Source: an uncultured Eubacteriales bacterium
Lineage (GTDB): Bacteria > Bacillota > Clostridia > Lachnospirales > Lachnospiraceae
DNA: 64,000 nucleotides
NCBI GenBank assembly: GCA_900314885.1
Contig: OMWY01000002.1
Span: 62,001-126,000 of the forward strand
Reading direction: 5' to 3'
The position numbers and the translations under genes are program-made. A model generated the notes under the pieces. That model searched no databases and was not told where the DNA came from. It worked only from the letters and a program-made list of their open reading frames with translations. This document shows positions 51,364-62,162 of this stretch, piece by piece (the first letter of the stretch is position 1; each line of letters opens with the position of its first letter).

Positions 51364-53040
51364 ATGAAAAGTGACAACGTGAAGAAGGGCATGCAGCAGG
51401 CGCCACACAGGAGCCTCTTCCATGCGCTTGGATTTACCAAAGAAGAAATGGAAAAGCCATTGGTCGGCATAGTGAGCTCATATAATGAGATAGTTCCCGG
51501 CCACATGAATATTGATAAGATTGTAAATGCCGTAAAGCTTGGCGTAGCCGAAGCGGGTGGCGTTCCGGTCATGTTCCCGGCAATAGCTGTCTGTGACGGA
51601 ATAGCCATGGGACATGTCGGTATGAAATATTCCCTTGTGACAAGAGATCTCATATGCGATTCCACGGAAGCTATGGCGATTGCCCACCAGTTTGACGCAC
51701 TTGTCATGGTTCCTAACTGCGACAAGAACGTACCGGGACTCCTGATGGCGGCAGCGAGGTTAAATATTCCTACAGTATTCGTATCCGGCGGTCCTATGCT
51801 CGCCGGTCACGTCGAGGGCCGCAAGAGAAGCCTTTCGTCTATGTTTGAGGCGGTCGGTTCATACGCTGCCGGTAAAATGACAGAGGATGATGTGGATGAG
51901 TACGTAAACAAGGTCTGCCCGACCTGTGGCTCATGTTCAGGCATGTATACGGCGAATTCCATGAACTGCCTCACTGAGGCTATCGGTATGGGCCTTCGCG
52001 GAAACGGAACGATTCCTGCCGTATATTCTGACAGAATCGCCCTTGCGAAGCACGCGGGCATGGCTGTTATGGAAATGCTTAAGAAGGACATAAAGCCTCG
52101 CGACATTATGACTCCTGCTGCCTTTAAGAACGCGCTCACAGTAGACATGGCCCTTGGCTGCTCTACGAATACCATGCTCCATTTACCTGCCATAGCTCAT
52201 GAGGCAGGCATTGACCTCAATATGGAAATGGCGAACGAGATCAGTGACAAGACCCCTAATCTCTGCCACCTCGCTCCTGCGGGGCCTACCTACATGGAGG
52301 ACTTAAATGAAGCGGGCGGCATTTACGCGGTTATGAAGGAGCTCTCGAAGAAGGGTCTTCTTGACCTAGACTGCATGACAGTCACGGGTAAGACAGTCGG
52401 CGAGAATATAGAAAACGCGGTAAATCTCAATCCTGAGGTTATAAGGCCTATAGACAATCCATATATGCCAAATGGCGGTATCGCTGTGCTTAAGGGAAAC
52501 CTTGCGCCTGATACCGGTATAGTAAAGCGGTCCGCAGTTGCGCCTGAGATGCTTAAGCACAGTGGCCCTGCGAGGGTATTTGACTGCGAGGAGGACGCTA
52601 TCTCCGCTATCAAGGGCGGCAAGATAAACGCGGGTGATGTAGTCGTTATCCGCTATGAGGGACCTAAGGGAGGTCCGGGCATGCGTGAGATGCTTAATCC
52701 TACGAGCGCCATCATAGGTATGGGGCTTGGCTCGACCGTTGCCCTTATAACTGACGGACGATTCTCGGGAGCGAGCCGCGGAGCAGCGATAGGTCATGTA
52801 TCCCCGGAAGCTGCCGTAGGCGGTCCTATAGCCCTTGTTCATGAGGGAGATATGATTGATATCGATATTAACAGTAATTCTCTTAATTTGAGAGTTTCCG
52901 ATGAGGAGCTCGCCAAGAGAAAGGCCGAGTGGAAGCCTAGAAAGCCTAAGATTACGACAGGGTATCTCGCGAGATACGCGGCAATGGTAACAAGTGGAAA
53001 CAGGGGAGCTATCTTAGAGGTTCCGGGAGAAAAGGAGTAA
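51364..53040 (+). CDS. ilvD: Dihydroxy-acid dehydratase
   Basis: 558 aa. Fe-S ligating Cys in PNCDKNVPG (about residue 120) and [18 protein letters not shown] (about 190), with [13 protein letters not shown] at the C-terminus. It is the shared third step of valine/isoleucine synthesis. Lies 32 bases after leuB and 3 before ilvB, in one operon. Confidence 0.97.
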   Translation: MKSDNVKKGMQQAPHRSLFHALGFTKEEMEKPLVGIVSSYNEIVPGHMNIDKIVNAVKLGVAEAGGVPVMFPAIAVCDGIAMGHVGMKYSLVTRDLICDSTEAMAIAHQFDALVMVPNCDKNVPGLLMAAARLNIPTVFVSGGPMLAGHVEGRKRSLSSMFEAVGSYAAGKMTEDDVDEYVNKVCPTCGSCSGMYTANSMNCLTEAIGMGLRGNGTIPAVYSDRIALAKHAGMAVMEMLKKDIKPRDIMTPAAFKNALTVDMALGCSTNTMLHLPAIAHEAGIDLNMEMANEISDKTPNLCHLAPAGPTYMEDLNEAGGIYAVMKELSKKGLLDLDCMTVTGKTVGENIENAVNLNPEVIRPIDNPYMPNGGIAVLKGNLAPDTGIVKRSAVAPEMLKHSGPARVFDCEEDAISAIKGGKINAGDVVVIRYEGPKGGPGMREMLNPTSAIIGMGLGSTVALITDGRFSGASRGAAIGHVSPEAAVGGPIALVHEGDMIDIDINSNSLNLRVSDEELAKRKAEWKPRKPKITTGYLARYAAMVTSGNRGAILEVPGEKE

Positions 53041-53043
53041 TAC

Positions 53044-54732
53044 ATGATATTAAATGGTTCAGAGATTATAGTTCAGTGTCTTAAGGAGCAGGGGGTAGAC
53101 ACGGTTTTCGGATATCCGGGCGGAGCTATCCTTAACCTCTATGACGAATTATATAAGCACAGGGATGAGATAAAGCATATCCTTACAAGCCATGAGCAGG
53201 GCGCTGCCCATGCGGCTGACGGCTACGCGAGAGCTACCGGAAAGGTAGGCGTCTGCATTGCGACAAGCGGTCCGGGAGCCACAAACCTCGTAACCGGAAT
53301 CGCCACAGCCTATATGGATTCTGTTCCGATCGTTGCCATTACCGGAAACGTCGGCACATCCCTCTTAGGCAAGGATTCCTTCCAGGAGGTTGATATAGCG
53401 GGCGTTACGATGCCTATCACTAAGTACAGCTTCATCGTAAAGGATGTTACGAAGCTTGCCGACACTATAAGGAGGGCATTTAAGATAGCGGCTTCAGGAA
53501 GGCCGGGCCCTGTTCTTATAGATGTGACTAAGGATGTAACGGCTAATAAATGCGAATATGTCCCTGTAACACCGGCTCCGATCGTAAGACAGACAAAGCC
53601 TGTAGACGCATGCGAGGTCGCTGAGGCAGTGGAGCTCATCAAGGAAGCTAAGAAGCCTGTAATATTTGTCGGTGGCGGTTCAGTCATTTCAAACGCAGAT
53701 GAAGAGGTGAAGAAGCTTGCCGAGACAGTAGACGCTCCTGTATGCGATTCTCTCATGGGTAAGGGCGCCTTCCCGGGAACTGACAGCCGCTACATGGGTA
53801 TGCTCGGTATGCACGGCACCAAGACGTCAAATTACGCGGTAACTGAGTGCGACCTCCTTATTACCCTCGGAGCGAGATTCTCTGACCGTGTTACCGGAAA
53901 TACAAAGAGTTTCGCAAAGAATGCCAAAATCTTACAGATAGATATAGATGAAGCTGAGATTAACAAGAATATCAAGGTCGATTACAGTATCATAGGTGAT
54001 GTAAAGGCGGTTCTTGGCGAGATACTTAAGAAGCTTCCAAAGCAGGATCACGCTGAATGGATGGCTCACGTAAAAGAGTATGAAGCGAAGTATCCACTCG
54101 TATATCATGAAAATGAGATGACAGGCCCTTATTTCATAGAGGAGCTCTACAAACTCACAAACGGTGAAGCTATAATCACTACCGATGTAGGCCAGCACCA
54201 GATGTGGGCTGCCCAGTTCTATAAATATAAGAGACCTCACCAGCTCCTTACGTCAGGTGGACTCGGAACCATGGGGTATGGTCTTGGAGCCGCTATTGGG
54301 GCTAAGAACGGAAACCCTGACAAGACTGTTATCAACCTTGCCGGTGACGGATGCTTCAGAATGAACATGAATGAGCTCGCGACAGCAAGTCACTATGATA
54401 TACCGGTAATTGAGGTTGTGTTTGATAACCAGGTTCTCGGTATGGTTCACCAGTGGCAGGCTCTTTTCTACGGAAAACGCTACTCGCAGACCATTTTACC
54501 TAAGAACATAGATTACGTTAAGCTCGCTGAAGCCATGAATGTCAAGGCTTTCAGGATAGAGAAGAAAGAGGATACGGACTCGGTCATCAAGGCGGCTCTC
54601 TCATGTGGTGGGCCTGCTCTTATTGATGTAGTTATAGATGAAAACGAAAACGTTTACCCTATGGTGCCTGCGGGCGCTTCCATAGAGGACGCTTTCAACG
54701 AGGAAGACTTAAAGAAGAAAGGGGTTATCTGA
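53044..54732 (+). CDS. ilvB: Acetolactate synthase, large (catalytic) subunit
   Basis: 562 aa. Catalytic Glu in SHEQGAAHAADGYARATG, FAD/TPP-type AHAS motif KDSFQEVDIAGVTMPITK, TPP-binding GDGCFRMNMNELATA...VVFDNQVLGMVHQW (as landmarks). It makes acetolactate/acetohydroxybutyrate. The regulatory subunit ilvN is not adjacent, nor is ilvC. Its stop TGA overlaps the serC ATG by one base. Confidence 0.94.
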   Translation: MILNGSEIIVQCLKEQGVDTVFGYPGGAILNLYDELYKHRDEIKHILTSHEQGAAHAADGYARATGKVGVCIATSGPGATNLVTGIATAYMDSVPIVAITGNVGTSLLGKDSFQEVDIAGVTMPITKYSFIVKDVTKLADTIRRAFKIAASGRPGPVLIDVTKDVTANKCEYVPVTPAPIVRQTKPVDACEVAEAVELIKEAKKPVIFVGGGSVISNADEEVKKLAETVDAPVCDSLMGKGAFPGTDSRYMGMLGMHGTKTSNYAVTECDLLITLGARFSDRVTGNTKSFAKNAKILQIDIDEAEINKNIKVDYSIIGDVKAVLGEILKKLPKQDHAEWMAHVKEYEAKYPLVYHENEMTGPYFIEELYKLTNGEAIITTDVGQHQMWAAQFYKYKRPHQLLTSGGLGTMGYGLGAAIGAKNGNPDKTVINLAGDGCFRMNMNELATASHYDIPVIEVVFDNQVLGMVHQWQALFYGKRYSQTILPKNIDYVKLAEAMNVKAFRIEKKEDTDSVIKAALSCGGPALIDVVIDENENVYPMVPAGASIEDAFNEEDLKKKGVI

Positions 54733-55814
54733 TGGGAAGAGTATATAACTTTTCAGCTGGTCCGGCGGTATTACCGGAAGAGGTATTAAAAGAGGCAGCA
54801 GCCGACATGCTTGATTACAAGGGCTGCGGCATGAGCGTCATGGAAATGAGCCACAGAAGCAAGATGTTCCAGGACATCATAGACACTGCCGAGGCGGATT
54901 TCAGGGAGCTTGTCGGAGTTCCGGAAAATTATAAGGTCCTTTTCCTTCAGGGCGGCGGTTCGCTCCAGTTCTCTGCGGTTCCGCTTAACCTTATGAAGAA
55001 CAAGGTCGCTGACTATATTATCACCGGAAACTGGGCTAAGAAGGCCTTCGAGGAGGCGCAGAAGTACGGCGATGTCAAGGCTGTCGCCAGCTCAGCCGAC
55101 AAGACATATTCATATATCCCTGACTGCTCCGACCTTCCGATCAGGGAGAACGCTGATTATGTCTATATCTGCGAAAATAACACGATTTACGGCACGAAGT
55201 ACCATAAATTACCAAATACAAAGGGTAAGATTCTCGTTTCTGATGTAAGCTCCTGCTTCCTGTCAGAACCTGTTGATATCACAAAGTATGGAGTTATGTA
55301 CGGTGGAGTTCAGAAGAACATAGGACCTGCCGGTGTTGTCATAGACGTAATCCGCGAGGACCTTATAAGAGATGATGTTCTCCCATTCACGCCTAACCTC
55401 CTTAAGTGGAAGACCCAGGCGGATAAGGGGTCTATGTTCAACACTCCTAACTGCTATGGTATTTATATCTGCGGCCTTGTATTCAAGTGGCTTAAGAAAA
55501 ATGGCGGTCTTACGGCGGCAAAGGAGAGAAATGAAAAGAAGGCTAAGGTTCTCTATGATTTCCTCGATGAAAGCGAACTCTTCAAGGGTACTGTCAGACG
55601 CGAGGACCGCTCTCTGATGAATGTTCCTTTCGTTACCGGAAATGAAGAGCTTGACGCGAAATTCGTAAAGGAAGCCGCTGAGAATGGTCTCGTCAACCTA
55701 AAGGGTCACAGGACAGTCGGCGGTATGCGCGCCAGCATTTACAACGCTATGCCTTATGAAGGCGTAGTAAAGCTCGTTGAGTTTATGAAGAAGTTTGAAA
55801 CGGAGAATAAATAA
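54732..55814 (+). CDS. serC: Phosphoserine aminotransferase
   Basis: 360 aa. YNFSAGPAVLPEEVL at the N-terminus, PLP Lys in GGVQKNIGPAG (about residue 199), and GGMRASIYNAMP at the C-terminus. Converts 3-phosphohydroxypyruvate to phosphoserine. One-base overlaps on both sides (with ilvB and serA) suggest translational coupling. Confidence 0.97.
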   Translation: MGRVYNFSAGPAVLPEEVLKEAAADMLDYKGCGMSVMEMSHRSKMFQDIIDTAEADFRELVGVPENYKVLFLQGGGSLQFSAVPLNLMKNKVADYIITGNWAKKAFEEAQKYGDVKAVASSADKTYSYIPDCSDLPIRENADYVYICENNTIYGTKYHKLPNTKGKILVSDVSSCFLSEPVDITKYGVMYGGVQKNIGPAGVVIDVIREDLIRDDVLPFTPNLLKWKTQADKGSMFNTPNCYGIYICGLVFKWLKKNGGLTAAKERNEKKAKVLYDFLDESELFKGTVRREDRSLMNVPFVTGNEELDAKFVKEAAENGLVNLKGHRTVGGMRASIYNAMPYEGVVKLVEFMKKFETENK

Positions 55815-56977
55815 TGTACAAGGTAGCCACACTGAATAACATTTCAAAGAAGGGAACTGACAGGCTCCCTTCCGGGTTTGAGATAACATCGGAGCTTCCC
55901 GGAGCAGACGCTGTCCTTGTAAGAAGCGCTAAAATGCATGATCTCGATCTGCCGGAAAGCCTTCTTACAATCGCGAGAGCCGGGGCCGGAGTAAATAATA
56001 TTCCGATCGATAAGTGCTCAGAAAAGGGTATTGTAGTATTCAATACTCCCGGCGCTAATGCGAATGCGGTAAAGGAATTAGTTTTAGCTGGACTTTTACT
56101 GTCTAGTCGTGATATAATAGGCGGTGTTAACTATGTTCAGTCTGACAAGGAAAACCCTGACATAGCGAAGGCTATCGAGAAGGAAAAGAAGAACTTCGCG
56201 GGATGCGAGATTGCGGGCAAGACTCTCGGCGTAATCGGCCTTGGAGCCATAGGCGTTAAAGTCGCTAACGCGGCGAGCAAGCTTGGTATGAAGGTACTTG
56301 GCTGTGACCCGTATATTTCTGTCAAGAATGCCTGGGAGCTTTCAAGGGATGTAGTTCCTGTCAAGACTAACGATGAGATTTTTGAGAACTGTGATTATAT
56401 CACCGTACATGTACCTCTTATGGACGCTACTAAGGGCCTCATAGGGAAGGACGCTATCGCTAAGATGAAGGATGGCGTGGTTATCCTTAACTTCGCCCGC
56501 GGAGGCTTAGTTGATACTGAGGCTATAAAGGAAGCGCTCGCTAGTGGTAAGGTAAAGAAGTACGTATGTGACTTCCCTGACGCTGAAAGCGTAAAGCTTC
56601 CTAACTCAATCATGATTCCTCACCTTGGCGCTTCAACCGAGGAAGCTGAGGACAATTGCGCCGAGATGGCTGTTGACGAGATAGTCGACTATATTGAGAA
56701 TGGAAATATAAGGAATTCCGTTAACTTCCCGGCTTGTGACGCAGGCCCTGTAAGAAGCGAAGGAAGAATAGCCATCCTTCATAAGAATATTCCTAACATG
56801 ATAACCCAGTTTACGGCTGTGCTCTCGGAGAGCGGCGTAAATATCGACTCCATGTTAAACAAGAGCCGCGGGGACTTGGCTTATTCTCTCTTTGATATAG
56901 AAGCGAAGAGTACGGAAGGTATGAAAGATAAGCTCTCAAAGATTAGCGGGGTACTGAAGGTTCGTATAATAAAATAA
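55814..56977 (+). CDS. serA: D-3-phosphoglycerate dehydrogenase, ACT type
   Basis: 387 aa, the short form. NAD motif GVIGLGAIGVKVANAASKLG (about 137-156), NFARGGLVD, HLGASTEEAEDNCA with catalytic His, and a C-terminal ACT domain (about 320-387). It performs the first step of serine synthesis; the ACT domain suggests serine feedback. Its start overlaps the serC stop. Confidence 0.95.
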   Translation: MYKVATLNNISKKGTDRLPSGFEITSELPGADAVLVRSAKMHDLDLPESLLTIARAGAGVNNIPIDKCSEKGIVVFNTPGANANAVKELVLAGLLLSSRDIIGGVNYVQSDKENPDIAKAIEKEKKNFAGCEIAGKTLGVIGLGAIGVKVANAASKLGMKVLGCDPYISVKNAWELSRDVVPVKTNDEIFENCDYITVHVPLMDATKGLIGKDAIAKMKDGVVILNFARGGLVDTEAIKEALASGKVKKYVCDFPDAESVKLPNSIMIPHLGASTEEAEDNCAEMAVDEIVDYIENGNIRNSVNFPACDAGPVRSEGRIAILHKNIPNMITQFTAVLSESGVNIDSMLNKSRGDLAYSLFDIEAKSTEGMKDKLSKISGVLKVRIIK

Positions 56978-56980
56978 TAT

Positions 56981-57024
56981 AGTTATCAGCTCTCGCGGGC
57001 TACTCCTGCGAGAGCCCAATAACT
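56981..57024. repeat. Palindrome between serA and the YesL-like gene
   Basis: AGTTAT (56981) and ATAACT (57019) are outer arms, GCTCTCGC (56989) and GCGAGAGC (57008) inner arms. No U-run, so terminator function is uncertain. Confidence 0.6.
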
Positions 57025-57041
57025 AGGTTGGGAGTAAGACT

Positions 57042-57692
57042 TTGAGCAGCATTTTTAGAATTGACAATCCATTTAACCGTTTTATGAGCAAGGTTTTCGA
57101 TGTTATGGCATTGAGCCTTGTTTTTTGTGTCTGCTGTATTCCGATTGTGACAATCGGACCGGCGCTTACGGCACTCTATTATTCAACTGTGAAAAGTATC
57201 AGAAAAGACAGGAGCTATCCGGTCAAGGAATTTTTCCACGCATTTAAAAGGGATTTTAAGCAGAGCTTTATATGCGGACTCATTTTTATCGGAATAGGCC
57301 TTGTGCTTTACTTTGACATAAAATACGCGGCAAGTACGAGCGATACTACTATCCGGAATTTCAGGATTTTCTACCTGGTGATTCTTATAATACTGGCCTT
57401 CATCGGGACTTACGTATTTCCGCTTATTTCGAGGTTCACTCTCAAGACGGGGCAGCTTTTTAAGCTCGCCTTCTATCTCTCGGTACGGCACCTTCCTTCG
57501 ACCTTGGGCTGTGTCGCCATTATCGCGGCCTCAGCGATATTAGTTTATATTACTATGGGTTTTGTCCTCTTTATTCTGCCCGCGAGCGCGACTCTGCTCA
57601 TGTCGTTTTTAATGGAACGCGTCCTTAAGCAGACCCTTGAGCGCATAGGTACAGGTGAAGATGATAATCCTGATAAATGGTACGAGGAGTAA
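57042..57692 (+). CDS. YesL-like (DUF624) membrane protein
   Basis: 216 aa from a TTG start with GGGAG upstream. About five membrane helices; the N-terminal FRIDNPFNRFMSKVFDVMALS and GPALTALYYSTVKSIRKD fit the YesL/DUF624 family, often found with ABC transporters. Function unknown. Three bases before mscS and evidently in an operon with the ABC exporter. Confidence 0.82.
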   Translation: MSSIFRIDNPFNRFMSKVFDVMALSLVFCVCCIPIVTIGPALTALYYSTVKSIRKDRSYPVKEFFHAFKRDFKQSFICGLIFIGIGLVLYFDIKYAASTSDTTIRNFRIFYLVILIILAFIGTYVFPLISRFTLKTGQLFKLAFYLSVRHLPSTLGCVAIIAASAILVYITMGFVLFILPASATLLMSFLMERVLKQTLERIGTGEDDNPDKWYEE

Positions 57693-57695
57693 ATT

Positions 57696-58619
57696 ATGAT
57701 ATCAGAGATACCAAGCGGCGCCGCGGATCAGCTGACAAGTGAGATTGCAAATGCTTCAAGCGATCCCACGGTATGGAACAAGTTGCTTGAAAAGCTTTCT
57801 GAATGGGCCTGGAGCTTCCTTTGGACCCTGATAGCGGTTGCGGTTATATGGTTCGTAGGTTCACGTATCATAAAGTTCGTGACAAAGATTATAAGGAACG
57901 CTCTTAAGAAGTCCAATATGGACGAGAGCGCGGCGGGATTCCTCGTGAGTGTCTGCAATGTGGGCATGAAGATTCTGCTTGCCTTTATAATACTTGGCTG
58001 CTTTGGAGTTACAACTAGTTCTATTATGGCGGTTATAGGATCCGCCGGTCTCTCTATCGGTCTCGGACTTCAGGGAGCCCTGTCAAATTTTGCCGGTGGC
58101 GTCCTGATATTGGTCCAGAAGCCATTTAAGGTCGGCGACCTCATTACCGCCAACGGACAGACAGGCACAGTCAAGAGGATAGACATTTTCTACACTAGAA
58201 TGTTAACCTATGACAACAAGATGATTGTCATTCCGAACGGATCTCTCATGAATTCGGATATAGAGAACACTACATCAGAGGATATGAGACTTATAGACTT
58301 CAAAATCGGTGTCGACTATTCGTCTGATATCAAGGCTGTTAAGGCGGCTCTTTCAAATGTCATAAAAAATGATCCCCGCTCGTTAGTGACCGACGAGTAC
58401 CCCGAGCGTATCTTCATTTCCACCTTTGACGCAAGTCAGATTACCATGTGCATGAGGTTCTGGGTGAAGACAGACGACTACTGGCCGGTGACATTTGATA
58501 TAGCGGAAGAAGTGAAGAATGAGTTTGATAAATGCGGCATTTCCATTCCATTTGACCAGCTCGATGTGCACCTTATTAACCAGAAAAATTCTGATGAGAA
58601 AGAGCCTGCAAAAGTATGA
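57696..58619 (+). CDS. mscS: Small-conductance mechanosensitive channel MscS family
   Basis: 307 aa. Three N-terminal membrane helices; the pore TM3 has the Gly/Ala pattern SAGLSIGLGLQGALSNFAGG (about 114-133), followed by the beta domain with QKPFKVGDLI, VEKINIF-like VKRIDIFYTRM and IPNGSLMNSDIEN. It releases osmolytes on hypo-osmotic shock. Normal MscS length. Overlaps the first ABC gene by four bases (ATGA). Confidence 0.94.
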   Translation: MISEIPSGAADQLTSEIANASSDPTVWNKLLEKLSEWAWSFLWTLIAVAVIWFVGSRIIKFVTKIIRNALKKSNMDESAAGFLVSVCNVGMKILLAFIILGCFGVTTSSIMAVIGSAGLSIGLGLQGALSNFAGGVLILVQKPFKVGDLITANGQTGTVKRIDIFYTRMLTYDNKMIVIPNGSLMNSDIENTTSEDMRLIDFKIGVDYSSDIKAVKAALSNVIKNDPRSLVTDEYPERIFISTFDASQITMCMRFWVKTDDYWPVTFDIAEEVKNEFDKCGISIPFDQLDVHLINQKNSDEKEPAKV

Positions 58620-60400
58620 AACAAGTATTATCGTATCTAAAGTATTATATAAAGGAGAGCATCTTAGGGCCTCTTTTTAAGCTCTTTGAGGCCCTCTTTG
58701 ACCTCTTTGTGCCTCTTGTAATGGCTGCCATGATAGATAAGGGTATAGCTAACCGCGATACGGATTACGTCCTTAAAATGTGCGGCCTTCTTGTCCTTCT
58801 TGCGGCTATAGGCCTTGCAGTCGCTATTACCGCCCAGTGGTTTGCCTCTGTAGCCTCGGCGGGTGTCGCAAAAAGGGTAAAGCATGATCTCTTTGTGAAT
58901 ATAGAGAAGCTCTCATTCGCCGATATAGATAAGTTTGGTCCCGCGACCCTCATCACTAGGATGACGAGCGATATGAATCAGATTCAGTCGGGTATCAATA
59001 TGATGCTCCGTCTCCTTCTCCGTTCCCCATTTATAGTATTTGGCGCAATGGTTATGGCATTTACAATAGATGTAAAAGCAGCCATCGTTTTTGTCGTTAT
59101 TATTCCGCTTCTTGCCGCTGTAGTGCTCGGTATAACTATATGGTGTATCCCCCGCTATAAGCTGGTTCAGGGAGCGCTTGACAAGGTTCTTCAGATAACC
59201 CGGGAAAACCTTACCGGTGTTAGGGTCATCAGGGCATTTACAAAGGAAAAGGAAGAGACAGAAGAGTTCGAAGGGAAAAATGATGAGCTTACCGCTCTAA
59301 ACAAGCACGTGGGCCGTGTCAGCGCCCTTTTAAATCCCGTAACCTACGTCATGATAAATGTCGCGACCGCTGTTCTTATATGGGTTTGCGGCGACAGGGT
59401 AAATACCGGAAGTCTCACCCAGGGTCAGACTGTCGCCCTTGTATATTATATGGCTCAGATCCTGGTTGAGCTTATTAAGCTCGCTAACATGATAGTTACC
59501 CTCACAAAGACCGCCGCCTGCGCCGACAGGGTATGCGCCGTCATGAACGCTAAGAGCTCCATGCCTGTAAATGTCCTTTCCGATGAGGCGGATAAGAAGC
59601 TTAAGAAGGCGGAGGTGCTCGATTTCGATAAGGAAGCTCCTAAGGGTTCCTCAGTAGAATTTAAAAATGTATCGCTCAATTACTCGGGAAAGGGCGATAA
59701 TGCGCTTGAAGCGATTGATTTTGTCGCAAATCCGGGTGAGACAATCGGTATAATAGGAGGTACAGGATCGGGCAAATCAAGTCTTGTTAACCTGATTCCG
59801 AGATTTTACGATACCACTGACGGCAAGGTCCTTGTTGCCGGTGAAAATGTTCGAGATTACGACCTTCATGACCTACGCGGGAAGATAGGTGTAGTGCCTC
59901 AGAAGGCGGTGCTCTTTACCGGTACTATCCGTGACAATATGAAATGGGGAAATCCGGACGCTACGGATGATGAAATCATGGAAGCTGTTAAGGCTGCCCA
60001 GGCCCTTGATGTAATAAGGGCAAAGGAAGACGGCCTTGATTCTTATGTTACTCAGGGTGGCAGGAACCTGTCAGGCGGTCAGAGGCAGAGGCTTACCATA
60101 GCGAGGGCCTTGGTTAAGAATCCCGATATCCTTATCCTCGATGACAGCGCCTCGGCTCTAGACTTTGCTACGGACGCGGCTCTGAGGAGGTCTCTTAAGG
60201 AGCTTGCCGGCAATCTGTCGGTCTTTATAGTTTCGCAGCGCGCGGCAAGCGTTATGCACGCCGATAAGATTATTGTCCTTGATGAAGGAAGGATAGCGGG
60301 AATAGGTACGAACGACGAGCTTCTTAAGTCATGTGATGTCTATAAGGAAATATACGATTCGCAGTTTAGCAATAACTACGCGGGTAAGGAGGCAGTCTGA
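58616..60400 (+). CDS. ABC exporter half-transporter with degenerate Walker B
   Basis: 594 aa. Six-helix type I exporter domain (about 10-300), NBD (about 345-585) with Walker A GGTGSGKSS (about 381), signature LSGGQRQR (484) and Walker B ILILDDSASALD, where the catalytic Glu is replaced by Asp. This Asp, with a non-canonical signature in the partner gene, is typical of the degenerate site in heterodimeric exporters such as TM287/288 and BmrCD. Substrate unknown; the adjacent mscS and YesL-like genes suggest a membrane or osmotic-stress context. Confidence 0.92.
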   Translation: MKQVLSYLKYYIKESILGPLFKLFEALFDLFVPLVMAAMIDKGIANRDTDYVLKMCGLLVLLAAIGLAVAITAQWFASVASAGVAKRVKHDLFVNIEKLSFADIDKFGPATLITRMTSDMNQIQSGINMMLRLLLRSPFIVFGAMVMAFTIDVKAAIVFVVIIPLLAAVVLGITIWCIPRYKLVQGALDKVLQITRENLTGVRVIRAFTKEKEETEEFEGKNDELTALNKHVGRVSALLNPVTYVMINVATAVLIWVCGDRVNTGSLTQGQTVALVYYMAQILVELIKLANMIVTLTKTAACADRVCAVMNAKSSMPVNVLSDEADKKLKKAEVLDFDKEAPKGSSVEFKNVSLNYSGKGDNALEAIDFVANPGETIGIIGGTGSGKSSLVNLIPRFYDTTDGKVLVAGENVRDYDLHDLRGKIGVVPQKAVLFTGTIRDNMKWGNPDATDDEIMEAVKAAQALDVIRAKEDGLDSYVTQGGRNLSGGQRQRLTIARALVKNPDILILDDSASALDFATDAALRRSLKELAGNLSVFIVSQRAASVMHADKIIVLDEGRIAGIGTNDELLKSCDVYKEIYDSQFSNNYAGKEAV

Positions 60401-62157
60401 TGGGAACCAGGAAGAAACTTAACCGCGATGAATCGGGAAAGATATTAAGAGAAGTATTTACATATCTGGGAAATTATAAGGCGCTCATGTTCTTAACCGT
60501 AGCCCTTGCGACGGCTATAGTTGTCCTTACCCTCTATGTCCCTATCCTTACGGGAAACGCGATTGACTTCCTGATCGGGAAGGGTGAGGTAGACTTTAAG
60601 TCCGTTCTCGCCATTTTGATAAAGGTATGTGTGATTGTCGCTATAACAGGGCTTCTTCAGTGGATAATGAATACCGTGAACAACAGAATCACGTATCATG
60701 TAGTTCGCGACATAAGGAACAGGGCCTTTGAGAAGATAGAAAAGCTTCCGCTCTCATATATAGATAATCACCCTTACGGTGAAATAGAGAACAGGGTTAT
60801 AGCCGATGCCGACCAGTTCTCGGATGGCCTCCTTATGGGCTTTACCCAGCTTTTTACGGGAATTGTAACTATCATCGGAACCCTTATATTCATGTTCCGT
60901 ATAGATGTTTTCATAGCCCTTGTTGTTGTGGTGCTTACCCCGATTTCTTTGTTTGTGGCTAAGTTTATCGCAAGCAGAACCTATTCCATGTTCAAGGCGC
61001 AGAGCGAAACCAGGGCCGAACAGTCGGGATTTGTGGATGAAGTTATCCAGAACCAGTCTGTCGTCGAAGCATTTTCGAAGGAAAAGGACGAGATAGAGAA
61101 GTTCGATGAGATAAATGAGAGGCTTGAGAAGGTAAGTGTCCGTTCCACATTTTTCTCAAGCATCGTGAACCCGTCGACGAGATTCCTTAACAGCCTTATC
61201 TATGCGGGAGTTGGCCTTGTCGGTGCTATCCAGGCTATAAACGGTTCCATAACCGTCGGAAATCTCTCAGCATTTTTACAGTACGCGAACCAGTACACGA
61301 AGCCATTTAACGATATCTCAAATGTAATTACGGAGCTTCAGAACGCTATTGCCTGCGCGGGAAGGATATTTGCCCTCATAGACGAGGAAGCGGAAATCCC
61401 TGACAGTCCTGATGCCGCGGTTCTATGCGATGTAGAGGGAAATGTGGCGCTTAATGACGTAAGCTTCTCCTATGTGCCTGAGAAGAAGCTCATAGAGAAT
61501 CTGAATCTCTCGGTTAAACCCGGTCAGCGTATCGCCATTGTAGGACCTACCGGTTGTGGAAAAACGACATTAATTAATCTTTTAATGCGCTTTTATGATG
61601 TTAAGTCCGGGGCCGTTTGTGTCGAAAATAAAGATATAAGAACCGTAACCCGCGAGAGCCTTCGTAAGAGCTACGGTATGGTGCTTCAGGATACGTGGAT
61701 AAAGGGCGGAACCATCAGGGAGAATATTACCTTCGGTAAGCCTGACGCCACAGAAGAAGAGATAATAGCGGCGGCGAAGGCGGCCCATTCGTACGGTTTT
61801 ATCATGCGTATGAAGGACGGATTTGACACTGTGGTAGGCGAGGATGGCGGAAGCCTCTCTATAGGCCAGAAGCAGCTTCTCTGCATAACCCGTGTCATGC
61901 TTGCCCTGCCGCCTATGTTAATACTTGACGAGGCGACCTCATCTATAGATACCAGAACTGAACTTAAGATTCAGCAGGCGTTTGACAGGATGATGCAGGG
62001 ACGGACCAGCTTTATAGTTGCCCACCGCCTTTCAACCATTAAGAACGCGGATATCATACTTGTAATGAAGGATGGCCATGTAATAGAACAGGGTAACCAC
62101 GAGGAACTCCTCACAAAAGGAGGGTTCTACGCCAACCTCTACAACAGCCAATTCTAA
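60400..62157 (+). CDS. ABC exporter half-transporter, partner of the preceding gene
   Basis: 585 aa. TMD (about 15-310), NBD with Walker A GPTGCGKTT (383), signature LSIGQKQLL (second Gly replaced by Ile, 485) and Walker B LMILDEATSSID-type with canonical Glu (MLILDEATSSID). The start overlaps the previous stop by one base. Together the two form one hydrolytic ATP site (this Walker B with the partner's LSGGQ) and one degenerate site. Confidence 0.92.
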   Translation: MGTRKKLNRDESGKILREVFTYLGNYKALMFLTVALATAIVVLTLYVPILTGNAIDFLIGKGEVDFKSVLAILIKVCVIVAITGLLQWIMNTVNNRITYHVVRDIRNRAFEKIEKLPLSYIDNHPYGEIENRVIADADQFSDGLLMGFTQLFTGIVTIIGTLIFMFRIDVFIALVVVVLTPISLFVAKFIASRTYSMFKAQSETRAEQSGFVDEVIQNQSVVEAFSKEKDEIEKFDEINERLEKVSVRSTFFSSIVNPSTRFLNSLIYAGVGLVGAIQAINGSITVGNLSAFLQYANQYTKPFNDISNVITELQNAIACAGRIFALIDEEAEIPDSPDAAVLCDVEGNVALNDVSFSYVPEKKLIENLNLSVKPGQRIAIVGPTGCGKTTLINLLMRFYDVKSGAVCVENKDIRTVTRESLRKSYGMVLQDTWIKGGTIRENITFGKPDATEEEIIAAAKAAHSYGFIMRMKDGFDTVVGEDGGSLSIGQKQLLCITRVMLALPPMLILDEATSSIDTRTELKIQQAFDRMMQGRTSFIVAHRLSTIKNADIILVMKDGHVIEQGNHEELLTKGGFYANLYNSQF

Positions 62158-62162
62158 GGAAA

